A DNA stretch of 62,646 bases from SKVR01 sp964453995 (GCA_964453995.1 CAYVQC010000021.1:1-62646), one strand, 5' to 3'; numbered from the stretch's first letter, positions 1 through 8,652 are shown. Program-made: numbers and translations. Notes: a model not told the origin generated them from the letters alone.

Positions 1-48
1 CTCACTACCCCCTCAAAGTAGCGTGTCTACCAATTTCACCACCTGGGC
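1..48 (-). tRNA. tRNA-Leu(GAG), 5' part only (cut by window edge)
   Basis: Read on the minus strand, the sequence starts with acceptor arm GCCCAGG at 48-42, continues with a long-D-loop arm containing GGTAGACAC as in leucine tRNAs, and then a 17-nt anticodon arm. Stem CTACT pairs with GGTAG around loop TTGAGGG, giving anticodon GAG at 14-12. The variable arm, T arm and 3' acceptor lie outside the window. The match to bacterial tRNA-Leu in acceptor, D arm and anticodon arm is strong. Confidence 0.9.
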
Positions 49-114
49 ATTTGTTTTGATTTTTATTTTGAAAGCTGCAAAGAACGCTGTGTTTTCGTTT
101 TTCAAAATGTTTGG

Positions 115-145
115 CAAAGGTATAAAAAGTTTTGTATCGCACAAG
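115..145 (-). promoter_or_regulatory. Putative promoter of the tRNA-Leu gene
   Basis: On the minus strand TACCTTTG (122-115) matches the Bacteroidota -7 consensus TAnnTTTG. A CTTG (145-142) lies 19 nt upstream, one base off the -33 TTTG consensus. Transcription would start near position 108, leaving a leader of about 60 nt before the tRNA. This is a pattern match only. Confidence 0.35.
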
Positions 146-269
146 TACAAAAAAACATTTTTTCAGCACCTTTTTTACATAGTTGAAACATTGCTCTTTA
201 CAGCGGTTATGGCTTGTTTTCACGGCTTCCAAATCATACCTGCAAAGCCCCTTGCAGCCAAAAAATGTG

Positions 270-277
270 TAGGTTTG
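270..277 (+). promoter_or_regulatory. Putative -7 box before the DUF5063 gene
   Basis: TAGGTTTG fits TAnnTTTG and lies 16 nt before the ATG at 294, which would leave a very short leader. No TTTG is correctly spaced upstream, so this is a weak call. Confidence 0.25.
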
Positions 278-293
278 CAAAAAACAAAATGCT

Positions 294-830
294 ATGGAGA
301 AATACACTGACCATCCTGCCCTGTCGCGCCAGGTAATAGAAATGATCACCGTTGCCCATGAATACTGCCTTTTCATTGAGGAATCGGAGAAAAGAACCGC
401 AGAAGAGATCTATGCCTTTTTTCAGAAAATAGCGCCGTTGCTATACCTCAAGGGGGCTTTGTTGCCTTCTGATATTGAAGCTGATGTAGAATTTGCCGAG
501 AGATTTGTAACCGAAGAACAATGGGAAGGCATTTTTAAAGTATTGCGCGGCAAATTTGGCGATGCTGATATTTATTATACCCACGATGAGAATTTTGACA
601 GCCGGCAGGCAAGCCTGGCCGATAACTTTGCTGACATTTACCAGGACATGAAAGATTTTGTAATGCTTTACCAGAAAGCACCCATGCAAAGCAAAGCGTG
701 GGCTGTTTCTGAGTTGCAGAGTCTTTTTGAGCGACACTGGGGCGTTAGGGTGCTAAAATCCCTTGCTGTAGTGCACAATGTTATGTACCGCGATTCTCTC
801 TCTCCCGATGTTGGTGGGCAATGGGAATAA
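294..830 (+). CDS. DUF5063-type cytosolic protein
   Basis: A 178-residue soluble protein without signal peptide or membrane segment. Its helical N-terminal half (HEYCLFIEE, then IAPLLYLKGALLP) resembles the DUF5063 family, found widely in Bacteroidota and of unknown function. The C-terminal part is acidic and helical, with conserved-looking YQDMKDFVMLYQ and ALAVVHNVM-like segments. It stands alone: a divergent tRNA lies upstream and a convergent T9SS cargo gene begins 67 nt beyond its stop. No catalytic motif is visible. The family assignment comes from remembered sequence pattern and is moderately secure. Confidence 0.65.
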   Translation: MEKYTDHPALSRQVIEMITVAHEYCLFIEESEKRTAEEIYAFFQKIAPLLYLKGALLPSDIEADVEFAERFVTEEQWEGIFKVLRGKFGDADIYYTHDENFDSRQASLADNFADIYQDMKDFVMLYQKAPMQSKAWAVSELQSLFERHWGVRVLKSLAVVHNVMYRDSLSPDVGGQWE

Positions 831-897
831 AAGGCAACGCACAGGTGCTTCACAGCAGCTGCGCGTTATGGTTCACCAAAACCAAAATCACAAATTA

Positions 898-3402
898 TTA
901 ATAAACCTGTATCTTTTCCGTAAGGGTTTCTCTTCCAAATACTACCAGCGTATAAAGCCCCTGTCTAAGGTGTGATACTTCTACCGGTGTTACCATACCG
1001 GCGTTTGCTGTTGCACGCTGCAGCAATCTTCCCTGCATATCGTAAATATGATATTCATAGGTGTCTTCACCATTCAAAAGGAGATTAAACTTACCATTGT
1101 TGGGATTGGGGTGTACGCTGAGTACATCATCAATTATCGTTTCACTGTAAACACTTATAATATCAGAATATTCAAACATACCATTCAAATCGGTTTGCTT
1201 CAGTCTGTAATACGTTATACCAGTCAGGGGGTCTGTATCCCAATGGCTGTAGTGGGTGGTTTGGCTGGTAGTGCCGGCGCCCTGAATCCAGGCAATGGGC
1301 TCAAAATCTACTCCGTTGGTACTTCTTTCAAGGGTAAAAAAGTCGTTGTTAATCTCGGCTGCAGTGGTCCAGGTCAGTTCTATCTCCCTGTTGTGCGCAA
1401 CACCTTCAAAAGATAGCAACACAATGGGCAGAGCAATGTAGGAGCTGCCGGCAGTCCAGGTGCTGAATCCGTCAACATTTTCTGCCACGAGGGTTTTGGT
1501 AAAAGCATCCACTTCTGAAGGCACCCATATCCATTCTGTTTCTCCCTTTTTCCGCTTAAAGAGGGAGAAGTTATCGTTTTCACCATACAGGTTCAGTTCA
1601 CTGGCAAAGTAATGGAATACCAGTGTAGCATCGAGCCCCTGGTTGTTCTCAGGCTCTATATTAAACCATCTCAGCAGGCTTTTGGAGTCATCGGTCCCGT
1701 TAAGTTCGCTGTGACCTCTTTCAATAAGAGTCCAGCCAAGGTTTTTTGCAGAATTGATCTCAAGACCCAAACCGGCTATTTCGCCATGGGGCTGATCAAG
1801 GTACCTGATGGTTGAGATCACACCACTTTCACCATATATCCTGGAGGAAATGTTTTCATCTTCAAACTCCGAAACCATGGCCTGTGGCCCCAAAATCAGT
1901 TCCTGGCCGTTGAGATCGAGCAGTCCATTGCTCATTATAATGCTTTCATTGATATGAACAGTACCGCTAAGCTGAACGTTATTGAAGTTGCTGATCACAA
2001 GGTTATCAAAGGTTACCATAGGGATATTCTGCAGTGCATTGCCTTCGATAGTCACACAGCCCTTACCAGAAAAACTGGCCAGCCCTGTATACTCTCCGCC
2101 AACAGACAGATTACCGGTAATAACGAATTCCGATCCATACTCAACAATGATCTCGGCCAGATCGTAAACATTAATGTCCCCAACGGTTACCTGGGTTGAG
2201 ATAACAGGATTATTGAAAGCAGGTACAATTTCAATTACACTGGAAATATCGGGAACCCCTGCGGGAGTCCAGTTCTCCGGATTATGCCAGTCGCTGTCCT
2301 GGCTACCATTCCAAGTAATGAGGGTTTTATGGGCATTCTCTGCAACAAAATGAGGGAAGCCATAGTTGATATGCGATTCAATATTCCATTTGTTTACAAA
2401 GTCCCATTCCGGGAAGTATTCGCTTTGTTGCATCTGTTGCCCGGTAAGGGCAGTAGCGCCCAGTGTGTTAAGATACTCAGGATTGTAATCGGTATTCCAG
2501 TAAGAGTCGATTACGATTCCCCTGTTTCTCCCCACTCCCAGATTGCCAACAAACCCACCGGTATGAGACGTACTATCGGTGTAAACACCTGCAGAGGAAT
2601 AAGAATTAATGATCAACCCCCGTAACTCATTGCAACCCACCAGACCACCAATATAGGCAGATTCGGTACTGTTGATGGTGACGTCTCCAAGAGTATAACA
2701 ATGAGAGATCATTCCTTTCTGGTTGCAACCTACCAAACCCCCAAATTTTATTTTGCCCTCTGAATACTGCGAGCGAAGCAATACACTTACATTGGCGCTG
2801 CATTGATAAATCACAGGTCTGTACCCTTCAGCTGCCATAGAAGTAACCATGTAGCTGTTGTTCGATCCCACCAGTCCACCGGTGGCAGCATCTCCCCTTA
2901 CATAGCCATTGGTTACAGAGCAGTTTTCAATGCGAGTATTCTGGTTTCCTGTTACCCTGCCCACAAGAGCGCCTGTTGCCACCCCCCCTATTATTATTAC
3001 ATTTTCAATTGTAACGTTTTTAATGGTTGTTGGCGCTGAACCGGCACTTCCAATATGACCAAATAAGCCAACGTTTTTATTGCCAGGTTGTACAATAGTA
3101 AGGTTGTAAATTATATACCCGTTACCGTTGTAATGGCCGCTAAAGTTATTCCCTGTTTCATTGTCATAGCGATTACCACCAATGGGTACCCAGTAATTGC
3201 CCACATTATAAGGGGCAACATTAAGGTCAATATCGGCTATTTGAAAGAAGTATTTATCAGGATGGTTTCTAACATGATCGAGCTGTTGCGCATTTGCTAC
3301 CAGGTATGGATCGTTTTTTGTTCCGCTGCCCCCGGCAAATTCTAACGCAATGGTGCCGGTAATATTCAAAAACAGCAATATGAGTATTATTATTCTTTTC
3401 AT
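898..3402 (-). CDS. GLUG-repeat surface protein with T9SS type A sorting domain
   Basis: An 834-residue exported protein. Residues 1-19 form a signal peptide ending near TIALEF. The N-terminal third begins with the FAGGSGTKNDPYLVANAQQL pattern, typical of bacterial surface proteins with GLUG repeats. Repeats of the type GGLVGxNxxGxIxxCYxxG follow at roughly residues 170-290 and should build a beta-helix. A beta-rich middle region follows, then a segment of the type ITYYRLKQTDLNG common in Bacteroidota cargo. The last ~75 residues are a type A C-terminal domain (VHPNPNNGKF, IYDMQGRLL, GLYTLVV), which directs transport by the type IX system and attachment to the cell surface. Function is probably adhesion or surface structure; no enzyme domain was recognised. 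Confidence 0.85.
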   Translation of the reverse strand: MKRIIILILLFLNITGTIALEFAGGSGTKNDPYLVANAQQLDHVRNHPDKYFFQIADIDLNVAPYNVGNYWVPIGGNRYDNETGNNFSGHYNGNGYIIYNLTIVQPGNKNVGLFGHIGSAGSAPTTIKNVTIENVIIIGGVATGALVGRVTGNQNTRIENCSVTNGYVRGDAATGGLVGSNNSYMVTSMAAEGYRPVIYQCSANVSVLLRSQYSEGKIKFGGLVGCNQKGMISHCYTLGDVTINSTESAYIGGLVGCNELRGLIINSYSSAGVYTDSTSHTGGFVGNLGVGRNRGIVIDSYWNTDYNPEYLNTLGATALTGQQMQQSEYFPEWDFVNKWNIESHINYGFPHFVAENAHKTLITWNGSQDSDWHNPENWTPAGVPDISSVIEIVPAFNNPVISTQVTVGDINVYDLAEIIVEYGSEFVITGNLSVGGEYTGLASFSGKGCVTIEGNALQNIPMVTFDNLVISNFNNVQLSGTVHINESIIMSNGLLDLNGQELILGPQAMVSEFEDENISSRIYGESGVISTIRYLDQPHGEIAGLGLEINSAKNLGWTLIERGHSELNGTDDSKSLLRWFNIEPENNQGLDATLVFHYFASELNLYGENDNFSLFKRKKGETEWIWVPSEVDAFTKTLVAENVDGFSTWTAGSSYIALPIVLLSFEGVAHNREIELTWTTAAEINNDFFTLERSTNGVDFEPIAWIQGAGTTSQTTHYSHWDTDPLTGITYYRLKQTDLNGMFEYSDIISVYSETIIDDVLSVHPNPNNGKFNLLLNGEDTYEYHIYDMQGRLLQRATANAGMVTPVEVSHLRQGLYTLVVFGRETLTEKIQVY

Positions 3403-3964
3403 AACCTGGAAGTTTTAATGAAACCTCTCATATTTTGATGTTACAAATTTGCCATTCGCAACCACCTGAAACAATAGGGATAACACCAAAAACATCAGCA
3501 GAAAAGCAGGTCAAATCACCCAAAAAAAAACAGTTGTTTTCAGGTAAAGGAATCCAGGTATCAACGCAAAGCCATGAATATCTAACCCTTACATAGAAAT
3601 TCAACAGGGGGCTGTCTGCAGGGAATTGTTCATCTTGCAGAAGATCCAAAAAAACCATGGGTAATACCCCTAACCCAATGAACCAGGGAAAACCCTATGT
3701 GTCTTATGAATTAACGGATAGTTCGAAGCAGTATGCACACTTAAAAGTTGATCTGGGAAAAAAACTGTTATTTTCATAACTTTGCGAGCTGCCCAAAAAT
3801 CGGGTTATTCACATAAAAAAATTAATGACCAGGGGGCAACAAGAATTTTAATGATTTTTATCAGGAATTTTTTTGGAAGAAATAGGGTTGGTACAATAAA
3901 AACCTGATGTAACCATTAATTGTTACATATATTTGTGTGCCGAAATCACTTAATAAAATTTACT
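3403..3964. other. 562-bp intergenic region between divergent exported-protein genes
   Basis: No convincing gene. A 76-codon minus-strand frame (3658-3428) has no recognisable features. Two boxes matching TAnnTTTG face the downstream plus-strand gene: TAACTTTG at 3777-3784 and TATATTTG at 3928-3935. The region is AT-rich towards its right end, as expected for a promoter zone. The promoter of the minus-strand T9SS gene must also lie here, but no clear box was found for it. Confidence 0.5.
3928..3935 (+). promoter_or_regulatory. Putative -7 box of the thioredoxin-fold protein gene
   Basis: TATATTTG fits TAnnTTTG and sits 29 nt before the ATG at 3965. It lies downstream of a possible in-frame start at 3920, which supports 3965 as the true start. 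No good -33 box is seen. Confidence 0.35.
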
Positions 3965-5374
3965 ATGCGTTTTACAAAAATATTTTTCGCCCTTTTTATA
4001 GGTCTGATGGTTCTGCCCAGTGCGTTTGCCGATCGCGGGCACAGGATAGAAATTACTGTTGAAGGATTGCAGGATACCACCGTGTACCTTGCGTACCATT
4101 ATGGTAACCGGCAGTATTTGCAGGATACAATTCTTTCCAGTCCCGGTGGAAACTTTGTTTTTGAAGGCGAAACGCCCCTTGATCCCGGAATGTATATGGT
4201 GGTGCTTCCCGGCCAGAAGTATTTTGAGATTCTTGTGGATAAAAACCAGCATTTCGCAATAAAAACCACCATGGATGATTATGTCAATTCCATGCGTTTC
4301 GAAAACTCTCCCGACAATGAGGCATTTTATGATTATATGCGTTTCCTGCGTAGCATGGGGGAGCAAAGTGCACCATTGCGCAACGAAATGCAGAACCCCG
4401 AAACCACACCCGCCCGCAAAGAACAGATCAGCCAGGAAATGGATCAACTGGATAAACAGGTTAGGGCCAAACAAGAACAGATCATTGAACAGTTTCCCGA
4501 TGGTTTGTTTTCACTCATCCTTAAAGCCCAGCAGGAACCTCCATTGCCAGAAGTGCCCACTTTGCCCGATGGCTCTACCGATCATGAGCGCATGTACCAG
4601 GTCTTTAAAAAGATATTTTGGGAAAATATCGACTTTTCTGATGACCGACTGCTGCGAACCCCCGTCTTTCATGTAAAACTCGATCAGTATTTTAACCGTG
4701 TACTCATGCAGATCCCCGACAGTATTATTGCAGAAGCCGACCGGATCGTGGAGAAATCACGGGCACATCCTGAGGTATTCAAGTATACCGTAAATTTTAT
4801 CACCAATGCTTTTGAAAGGTCACAGATCATGGGAATGGACGAAGTTTTTGTGCATATGGTAGAAGAGTATTACATGACGGGTGAAGCCCATTGGGTTACT
4901 AAGGATCAACTGAGTAAGATAATAGAACGGGTTGTGGCAATAAAACCCTTGCTCATTGGTAATGTAGCACCCAATATAACCATGTTTACCCCCGACAGTA
5001 AACCTATAAGCCTGCATGCTACAGATGCAAAATATACTGTGGTTTATTTTTGGGATTCGGAATGTGGCCATTGTAAAAAGCAAACCCCCAAGCTGAAAGA
5101 GTTTTACCAGAGAATGAATGAAAATGGAGTTGAAATATTTGCTGTCAACACAGAAGCTGACCGTAACAAATGGCTCAACTATATTGAGAAAAACGAATTG
5201 CCCTGGATTAATGTCAGTGATCCCTCCAATCAATCGGGTTTCAGGGATAAATATGACATTTGGGCTACTCCACTCCTCTTCTTGCTGGACCAGGATAAAA
5301 GGATCATGGCCAAGCGTATTACCGTTGAACAGCTGGAAGAGATCATAACACGCGAACTGGAGCAGGGCAACTGA
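3965..5374 (+). CDS. Exported DUF4369/DUF5106/thioredoxin-fold (TlpA-like) protein
   Basis: A 469-residue periplasmic or envelope protein. The start at 3965 gives signal peptide MRFTKIFFALFIGLMVLPSAFA; the longer in-frame start at 3920 would put 15 unlikely residues in front. After the signal come a beta-sandwich domain of DUF4369 type (about 24-120) and a helical DUF5106-like middle. A thioredoxin fold from about residue 330 carries the redox motif CGHC at 367-370 in the context FWDSECGHCKKQTP and a cis-Pro region (WATPLLFLLD). Relatives are thiol-disulfide oxidoreductases that reduce or resolve disulfides of exported proteins. The substrate is unknown, and no cytochrome c maturation genes are adjacent. 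Confidence 0.85.
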   Translation: MRFTKIFFALFIGLMVLPSAFADRGHRIEITVEGLQDTTVYLAYHYGNRQYLQDTILSSPGGNFVFEGETPLDPGMYMVVLPGQKYFEILVDKNQHFAIKTTMDDYVNSMRFENSPDNEAFYDYMRFLRSMGEQSAPLRNEMQNPETTPARKEQISQEMDQLDKQVRAKQEQIIEQFPDGLFSLILKAQQEPPLPEVPTLPDGSTDHERMYQVFKKIFWENIDFSDDRLLRTPVFHVKLDQYFNRVLMQIPDSIIAEADRIVEKSRAHPEVFKYTVNFITNAFERSQIMGMDEVFVHMVEEYYMTGEAHWVTKDQLSKIIERVVAIKPLLIGNVAPNITMFTPDSKPISLHATDAKYTVVYFWDSECGHCKKQTPKLKEFYQRMNENGVEIFAVNTEADRNKWLNYIEKNELPWINVSDPSNQSGFRDKYDIWATPLLFLLDQDKRIMAKRITVEQLEEIITRELEQGN

Positions 5375-5396
5375 TCAAGACGTAGCTTAATTGAAT

Positions 5397-5510
5397 AAAG
5401 GCTGTCTCAGAAGCGATCACAGGTCGTTGGGCATGTAGAAAATCACTGCCATATCAGCAGGATAGTCGCTTCGACAAGCTCAGCGTCCAGGTGGTTATGA
5501 AACAGCCTTT
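5397..5510. repeat. Dispersed repeat, copy 1 (about 110 bp, inverted ends)
   Basis: The ends form a perfect 9-bp inverted repeat (AAAGGCTGT at 5397-5405, ACAGCCTTT at 5502-5510), extended imperfectly inwards as CTCA/TGAA. The core at 5468-5491 is identical over 24 nt to 52211-52234 and begins GCTTCGACAAGCTCAGCGTC. Short blocks GGTCGTTG and ACTGCC are also shared with the second copy. It fills the gap between two convergent genes, so it may also terminate transcription from both sides. No coding capacity and no clear target-site duplication. Confidence 0.75.
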
Positions 5511-5536
5511 CTTGATTGTGTAAATTAATCTTAGCT

Positions 5537-7072
5537 CTACAAATGTTCTTTCCTTAGCAGATCTGTAATGGTTTTTACCGGGTTGAAGGTGATCAGGGGA
5601 ACCTCCACAAAAATAGTGGTCCAGTTGGCCATGGCACCATTCCACAACCCTGGCAATTCCTGTGCTTTTAGGTCTTTTCCGTCTTTACTCTTCTTGCTGA
5701 TAAAACCCGTTTGGGGATCAACATATTTTGTAAGGTCGAAGGCTTCTCCCCTGTAATCTTTCAGGCCACACACCAGGTCTACAGGGTTGAAGTGGGTAGC
5801 TTGCTCAAAGATTTCCTGCTGCCTGGGATCATCATGGTTTACCTGCGATGACTCAACAATCTGTAATGACCTGGAATGATCCTCAGGGTTTTCAACCCAG
5901 AAAGGGCCCCCACCGGGTTCTCCCACATTCTTTACCATTCCACAGATCCGCATGGGCCGGTTGAACAACTCTTTCATTTTACCGATACCCTCTGCCGGAT
6001 CTTCAGGAAGCAATGCTTCATCTATAAAAAGTTTCCCGCTGGCAAATTTGCGCATTTCATGGTATTGCTCATCAGTGAAAGTACCTTCGTCAATGGCCCT
6101 GAGTGAGTCATGAATCTTGTCCTGCAGCATGATAAGCATTCCGCCAAGTGCTCTTTTGTAGAGATAAGTATGATCTTTCAACGAATCAGGTACTACATTG
6201 TCGATATTTTTGATAAATACCACATCTTCTTTGATCTCATTAAGATTTTGTATTAAGGCGCCATGACCGCCTGGCCTGAAAAGCAAAGTGCCATCAGATT
6301 CGCGAAAAGGCTCGTTATTCATATCAACGGCTATAATATCGGTAGAAGGTTTTTGAACAGAGAATTTCATTTCAAAACGCAGTCCGAATTCATCTTCGTA
6401 GCTTTTCAGCACATCGCCAATATGATTTACAAACCGGCCCCGGTGCTCTGAAGAAACGGTAAAGTGAATTTTTACTGTGCCCTCACTGTCGCAGGCATAA
6501 TGAGCACCTTCTACAATATGTTCTTCCACGGGTGTCCTTACGCTATCGCCATAGCGGTGAAATTTGAGAAGACCTTTGGGTAACATGGCATATCCCAGCC
6601 CGTCTTCATCCAGAAGTGTATCCAGTAAGGTAAGGTATTGCTGTTTCTCAAGCAATTCATCGGCATTGAGCGAGCGGTCCGCCAACAGGGCAGAAAGATC
6701 ATCCCAGAATGCAAAGGTTTTCATTTGGGTAAAAAACTGCTTTGCTTCTTTTTCCTGGTTGAAAAGTTCATCTGGTGATACTCCCTTCCTAAGCTTTTCG
6801 CGCCAGGAAAAAAGATCTTTAAACATGCGGGTAGCAGCACCACTGGCCGGAACAAATTTGAGAATGCCCCGTCCGCCCGACTCCTTTTCAAAATGGGAAA
6901 CATAGTCTTCCAGCTCAGCTCCTTCCACCCTTAGGATGCCCGCACCCACGGTGGCAGGTGCAGCCAACCTGATATAAGGAAAGCCTTCCCTGAAATTTTT
7001 AATCTGTAACATTGCCTGTTCCTGGCTGATACCTTTTTTTTCCAGTTGAAGTAAGTCTTCTTTTGTAAACAT
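5537..7072 (-). CDS. DUF4301 family protein
   Basis: A 511-residue cytosolic protein with the hallmarks of the Bacteroidota DUF4301 family: the opening MFTKEDLLQLEKKGIS, a KFVPASGAATRMFKDL segment near residue 95 that resembles a nucleotidyltransferase-type GxGxAxR loop, and a FRPGGHGALIQNLN segment near residue 270. These look like the sugar-nucleotide transferase superfamily, but no substrate is established for the family. The gene follows the GroES-like gene on the same strand with a 66-nt gap and could be co-transcribed with it. The 3' end faces the dispersed repeat. Confidence 0.85.
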   Translation of the reverse strand: MFTKEDLLQLEKKGISQEQAMLQIKNFREGFPYIRLAAPATVGAGILRVEGAELEDYVSHFEKESGGRGILKFVPASGAATRMFKDLFSWREKLRKGVSPDELFNQEKEAKQFFTQMKTFAFWDDLSALLADRSLNADELLEKQQYLTLLDTLLDEDGLGYAMLPKGLLKFHRYGDSVRTPVEEHIVEGAHYACDSEGTVKIHFTVSSEHRGRFVNHIGDVLKSYEDEFGLRFEMKFSVQKPSTDIIAVDMNNEPFRESDGTLLFRPGGHGALIQNLNEIKEDVVFIKNIDNVVPDSLKDHTYLYKRALGGMLIMLQDKIHDSLRAIDEGTFTDEQYHEMRKFASGKLFIDEALLPEDPAEGIGKMKELFNRPMRICGMVKNVGEPGGGPFWVENPEDHSRSLQIVESSQVNHDDPRQQEIFEQATHFNPVDLVCGLKDYRGEAFDLTKYVDPQTGFISKKSKDGKDLKAQELPGLWNGAMANWTTIFVEVPLITFNPVKTITDLLRKEHL

Positions 7073-7138
7073 AGCTTGTGGGTTTAATGATTTCTTTAAA
7101 TTCGTTCCCGATCCATGGGCGATAGGGGTAATACACGT

Positions 7139-7516
7139 TTATTCTACCTCATCACGCACAAGCATCAGGATAGCAGAATGGGGCACAATGTAATACTTCT
7201 CTTTGTTAAACTCAATCTCGAAGGCATTGTCCTGCATATATACCGCAAGATCGCCCTGGGAAGCTTGCAGGGGAAAGTACTTGAGCTTATCGCCGGAATC
7301 TTTCCATGGCTCATCACTTTCTACGGGAGCAGGAATGGGATACCCCGGCCCTACCCTGATCACATAACCGCTTTGGATCTTGCGTTTTTCTTCAACCCCA
7401 GGGGGCAGATAAAGGCCTCCCTTGGTACGTTCCGTTGATGATTTAGGCTTGATCAATACCCTGTCGCCAACCAGGATAAATTTTTGAAGGTCATTTCCTT
7501 CAATTTTCAATAGCAT
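7139..7516 (-). CDS. GroES-like co-chaperone paralogue
   Basis: A 125-residue protein with the GroES fold pattern: VGDRVLIKPKSSTERTKGGLYLPP near residues 17-40, covering the region that holds the mobile loop in GroES, a GYVIRVGPG strand motif, and a C-terminal DNAFEIEFNKEKYYIVPHSAIL segment. It is about 30 residues longer than standard GroES because of an insert around residues 60-85 (APVESDEPWKDSGDKL). No groEL gene is adjacent, so this is probably a paralogue rather than the housekeeping groS. It lies upstream of the DUF4301 gene and may form an operon with it. Whether it still caps a GroEL ring cannot be told from sequence. Confidence 0.8.
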   Translation of the reverse strand: MLLKIEGNDLQKFILVGDRVLIKPKSSTERTKGGLYLPPGVEEKRKIQSGYVIRVGPGYPIPAPVESDEPWKDSGDKLKYFPLQASQGDLAVYMQDNAFEIEFNKEKYYIVPHSAILMLVRDEVE

Positions 7517-7833
7517 AGCAATCTGTAATTAATGATCAATCAATTGTATGGGCTTTTTTCGTCTTTTAAAGGCACGAAAACCATAACAAACCTACTGAAA
7601 TTTATGCAATAATTTCCCCAAATCTTTTTAACAACATACTATTAAAACAATAATCAAAGCTTTATGTTATGTTAAGTAAAAGTAAATCATGGAGAAGGGC
7701 TGCCTGTGTTAAAGGTATTAATAAAGCAAGTCTGCAGCCCGGTATTGCATTTGCCTGTTGACATGTTGGGTGCTTCCGCTATGGTTTCATTTATGGTGTC
7801 ATCAAGTATTAAATAACATAAAACCTTAATAGC
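7517..7833. other. 317-bp divergent intergenic region with a stem-loop
   Basis: It separates the minus-strand GroES-like gene from plus-strand pepE. A perfect 7-bp inverted repeat (GGGCTGC at 7697-7703, GCAGCCC at 7734-7740) encloses a 30-nt loop about 95 nt before pepE. It has no T-run, so it is not a typical terminator. No exact TAnnTTTG box was found in either direction. No coding sequence is visible. Confidence 0.4.
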
Positions 7834-8547
7834 ATGGAAAAAAGACTTTTGCTAATCAGTAATTCAACCAATTACGGTGAAGCTTATCTTGCATATACCC
7901 GGAAATATATCAGAGATTTTCTGGGCAAAGAGGTACGCAATGTGGCATTTGTTCCTTATGCTGCTGTTGATATCTCTTATGTTGAATATACCAACCAGGT
8001 GAGCGATGTATTTTCAGAGCTGGGATATACGGTAAAGTCAACCGAAGATATCCAGGGTGCAGAAACAGTAATTGAGGAGGCAGATGCCATTGTAATAGGC
8101 GGTGGGAATACTTTCCACCTGATTCATGTAATGCATGAAAAAAAGATCATGGATGTTATCAGAAAAAAGGTTGAAAACGGGACCCCTTATATTGGCTGGA
8201 GCGCCGGAAGTAATGTAGCCTGCCCAAGCATAAAAACCACCAATGATATGCCCATAATACAACCAGCAAGCTTTGAAGGCCTTTCCCTGGTACCTTTTCA
8301 GATTAACCCTCACTATACCGACGGTCGCATTCCCAATCACAACGGCGAATCAAGGGAAGAAAGGATAAGAGAGTTTCTTGAAGTGGCCCCGGAGTTTATT
8401 GTTGTAGGCCTGAAAGAGGGTAGCATGCTCCAGATTGAAGGTGAAAAAGTGAAACTGCTGGGCAATAAGACACTGAAAGTTTTCAGGAAAGATCAACCCA
8501 CTTTGGAGTATGATGCCAATGCATCGCTGGATTTCATCCTCAAATAG
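7834..8547 (+). CDS. pepE: Dipeptidase E (peptidase family S51)
   Basis: A 237-residue cytosolic serine peptidase that cleaves Asp-X dipeptides. The nucleophile sits in GWSAGSN (Ser123), with Asp138 in TTNDMPI and His160 in INPHYTDG. This is the same spacing as the Ser120/Asp135/His157 triad that I recall for Salmonella PepE. The GGGNTFHL loop before the nucleophile is typical of S51. Length matches the family. The closely related cyanophycinases also belong to S51, but the GWSAG and NPHYT contexts fit PepE better. It is followed by a strong terminator and then a cyanophycin-synthetase-like gene, a suggestive pairing since both act on Asp-containing peptides. Confidence 0.92.
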   Translation: MEKRLLLISNSTNYGEAYLAYTRKYIRDFLGKEVRNVAFVPYAAVDISYVEYTNQVSDVFSELGYTVKSTEDIQGAETVIEEADAIVIGGGNTFHLIHVMHEKKIMDVIRKKVENGTPYIGWSAGSNVACPSIKTTNDMPIIQPASFEGLSLVPFQINPHYTDGRIPNHNGESREERIREFLEVAPEFIVVGLKEGSMLQIEGEKVKLLGNKTLKVFRKDQPTLEYDANASLDFILK

Positions 8548-8567
8548 GTAAAAATATCTATTTTCTT

Positions 8568-8600
8568 TTTGTGTGAAGGACCCATCACTGCCTATCTTTG
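8568..8600 (+). promoter_or_regulatory. Bacteroidota-type promoter (-33 and -7) of the CphA-like gene
   Basis: TTTG at 8568-8571 and TATCTTTG at 8593-8600 match both consensus elements with 21 nt between them. Transcription would start near 8607, about 45 nt before the ATG at 8653. The -7 box lies in the loop of the pepE terminator hairpin. This is the best promoter match in the window. Confidence 0.65.
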
Positions 8601-8616
8601 CAGTATGGGTTTTTTT
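8580..8616 (+). terminator. Intrinsic terminator of pepE
   Basis: Stem ACCCAT (8580-8585) pairs with ATGGGT (8605-8610), and inner stem CTGC (8588-8591) pairs with GCAG (8600-8603). An 8-nt loop closes it and seven T residues (8610-8616) follow. It lies 32 nt after the pepE stop codon and overlaps the next gene's promoter. Confidence 0.75.
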
Positions 8617-8652
8617 CATTTTTCTTAATTTTTACCCCAAAACCAAACCAAC

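Noticed and set aside
23..310. 95-codon plus-strand open frame across the tRNA and its leader
   Set aside because: It runs through the tRNA-Leu sequence and its promoter. Low-complexity Phe/Lys composition of AT-rich spacer.
3428..3658. 76-codon minus-strand open frame in the large gap
   Set aside because: No signal, motif or plausible initiation context, and composition like non-coding sequence. Kept only as a note in the intergenic entry.
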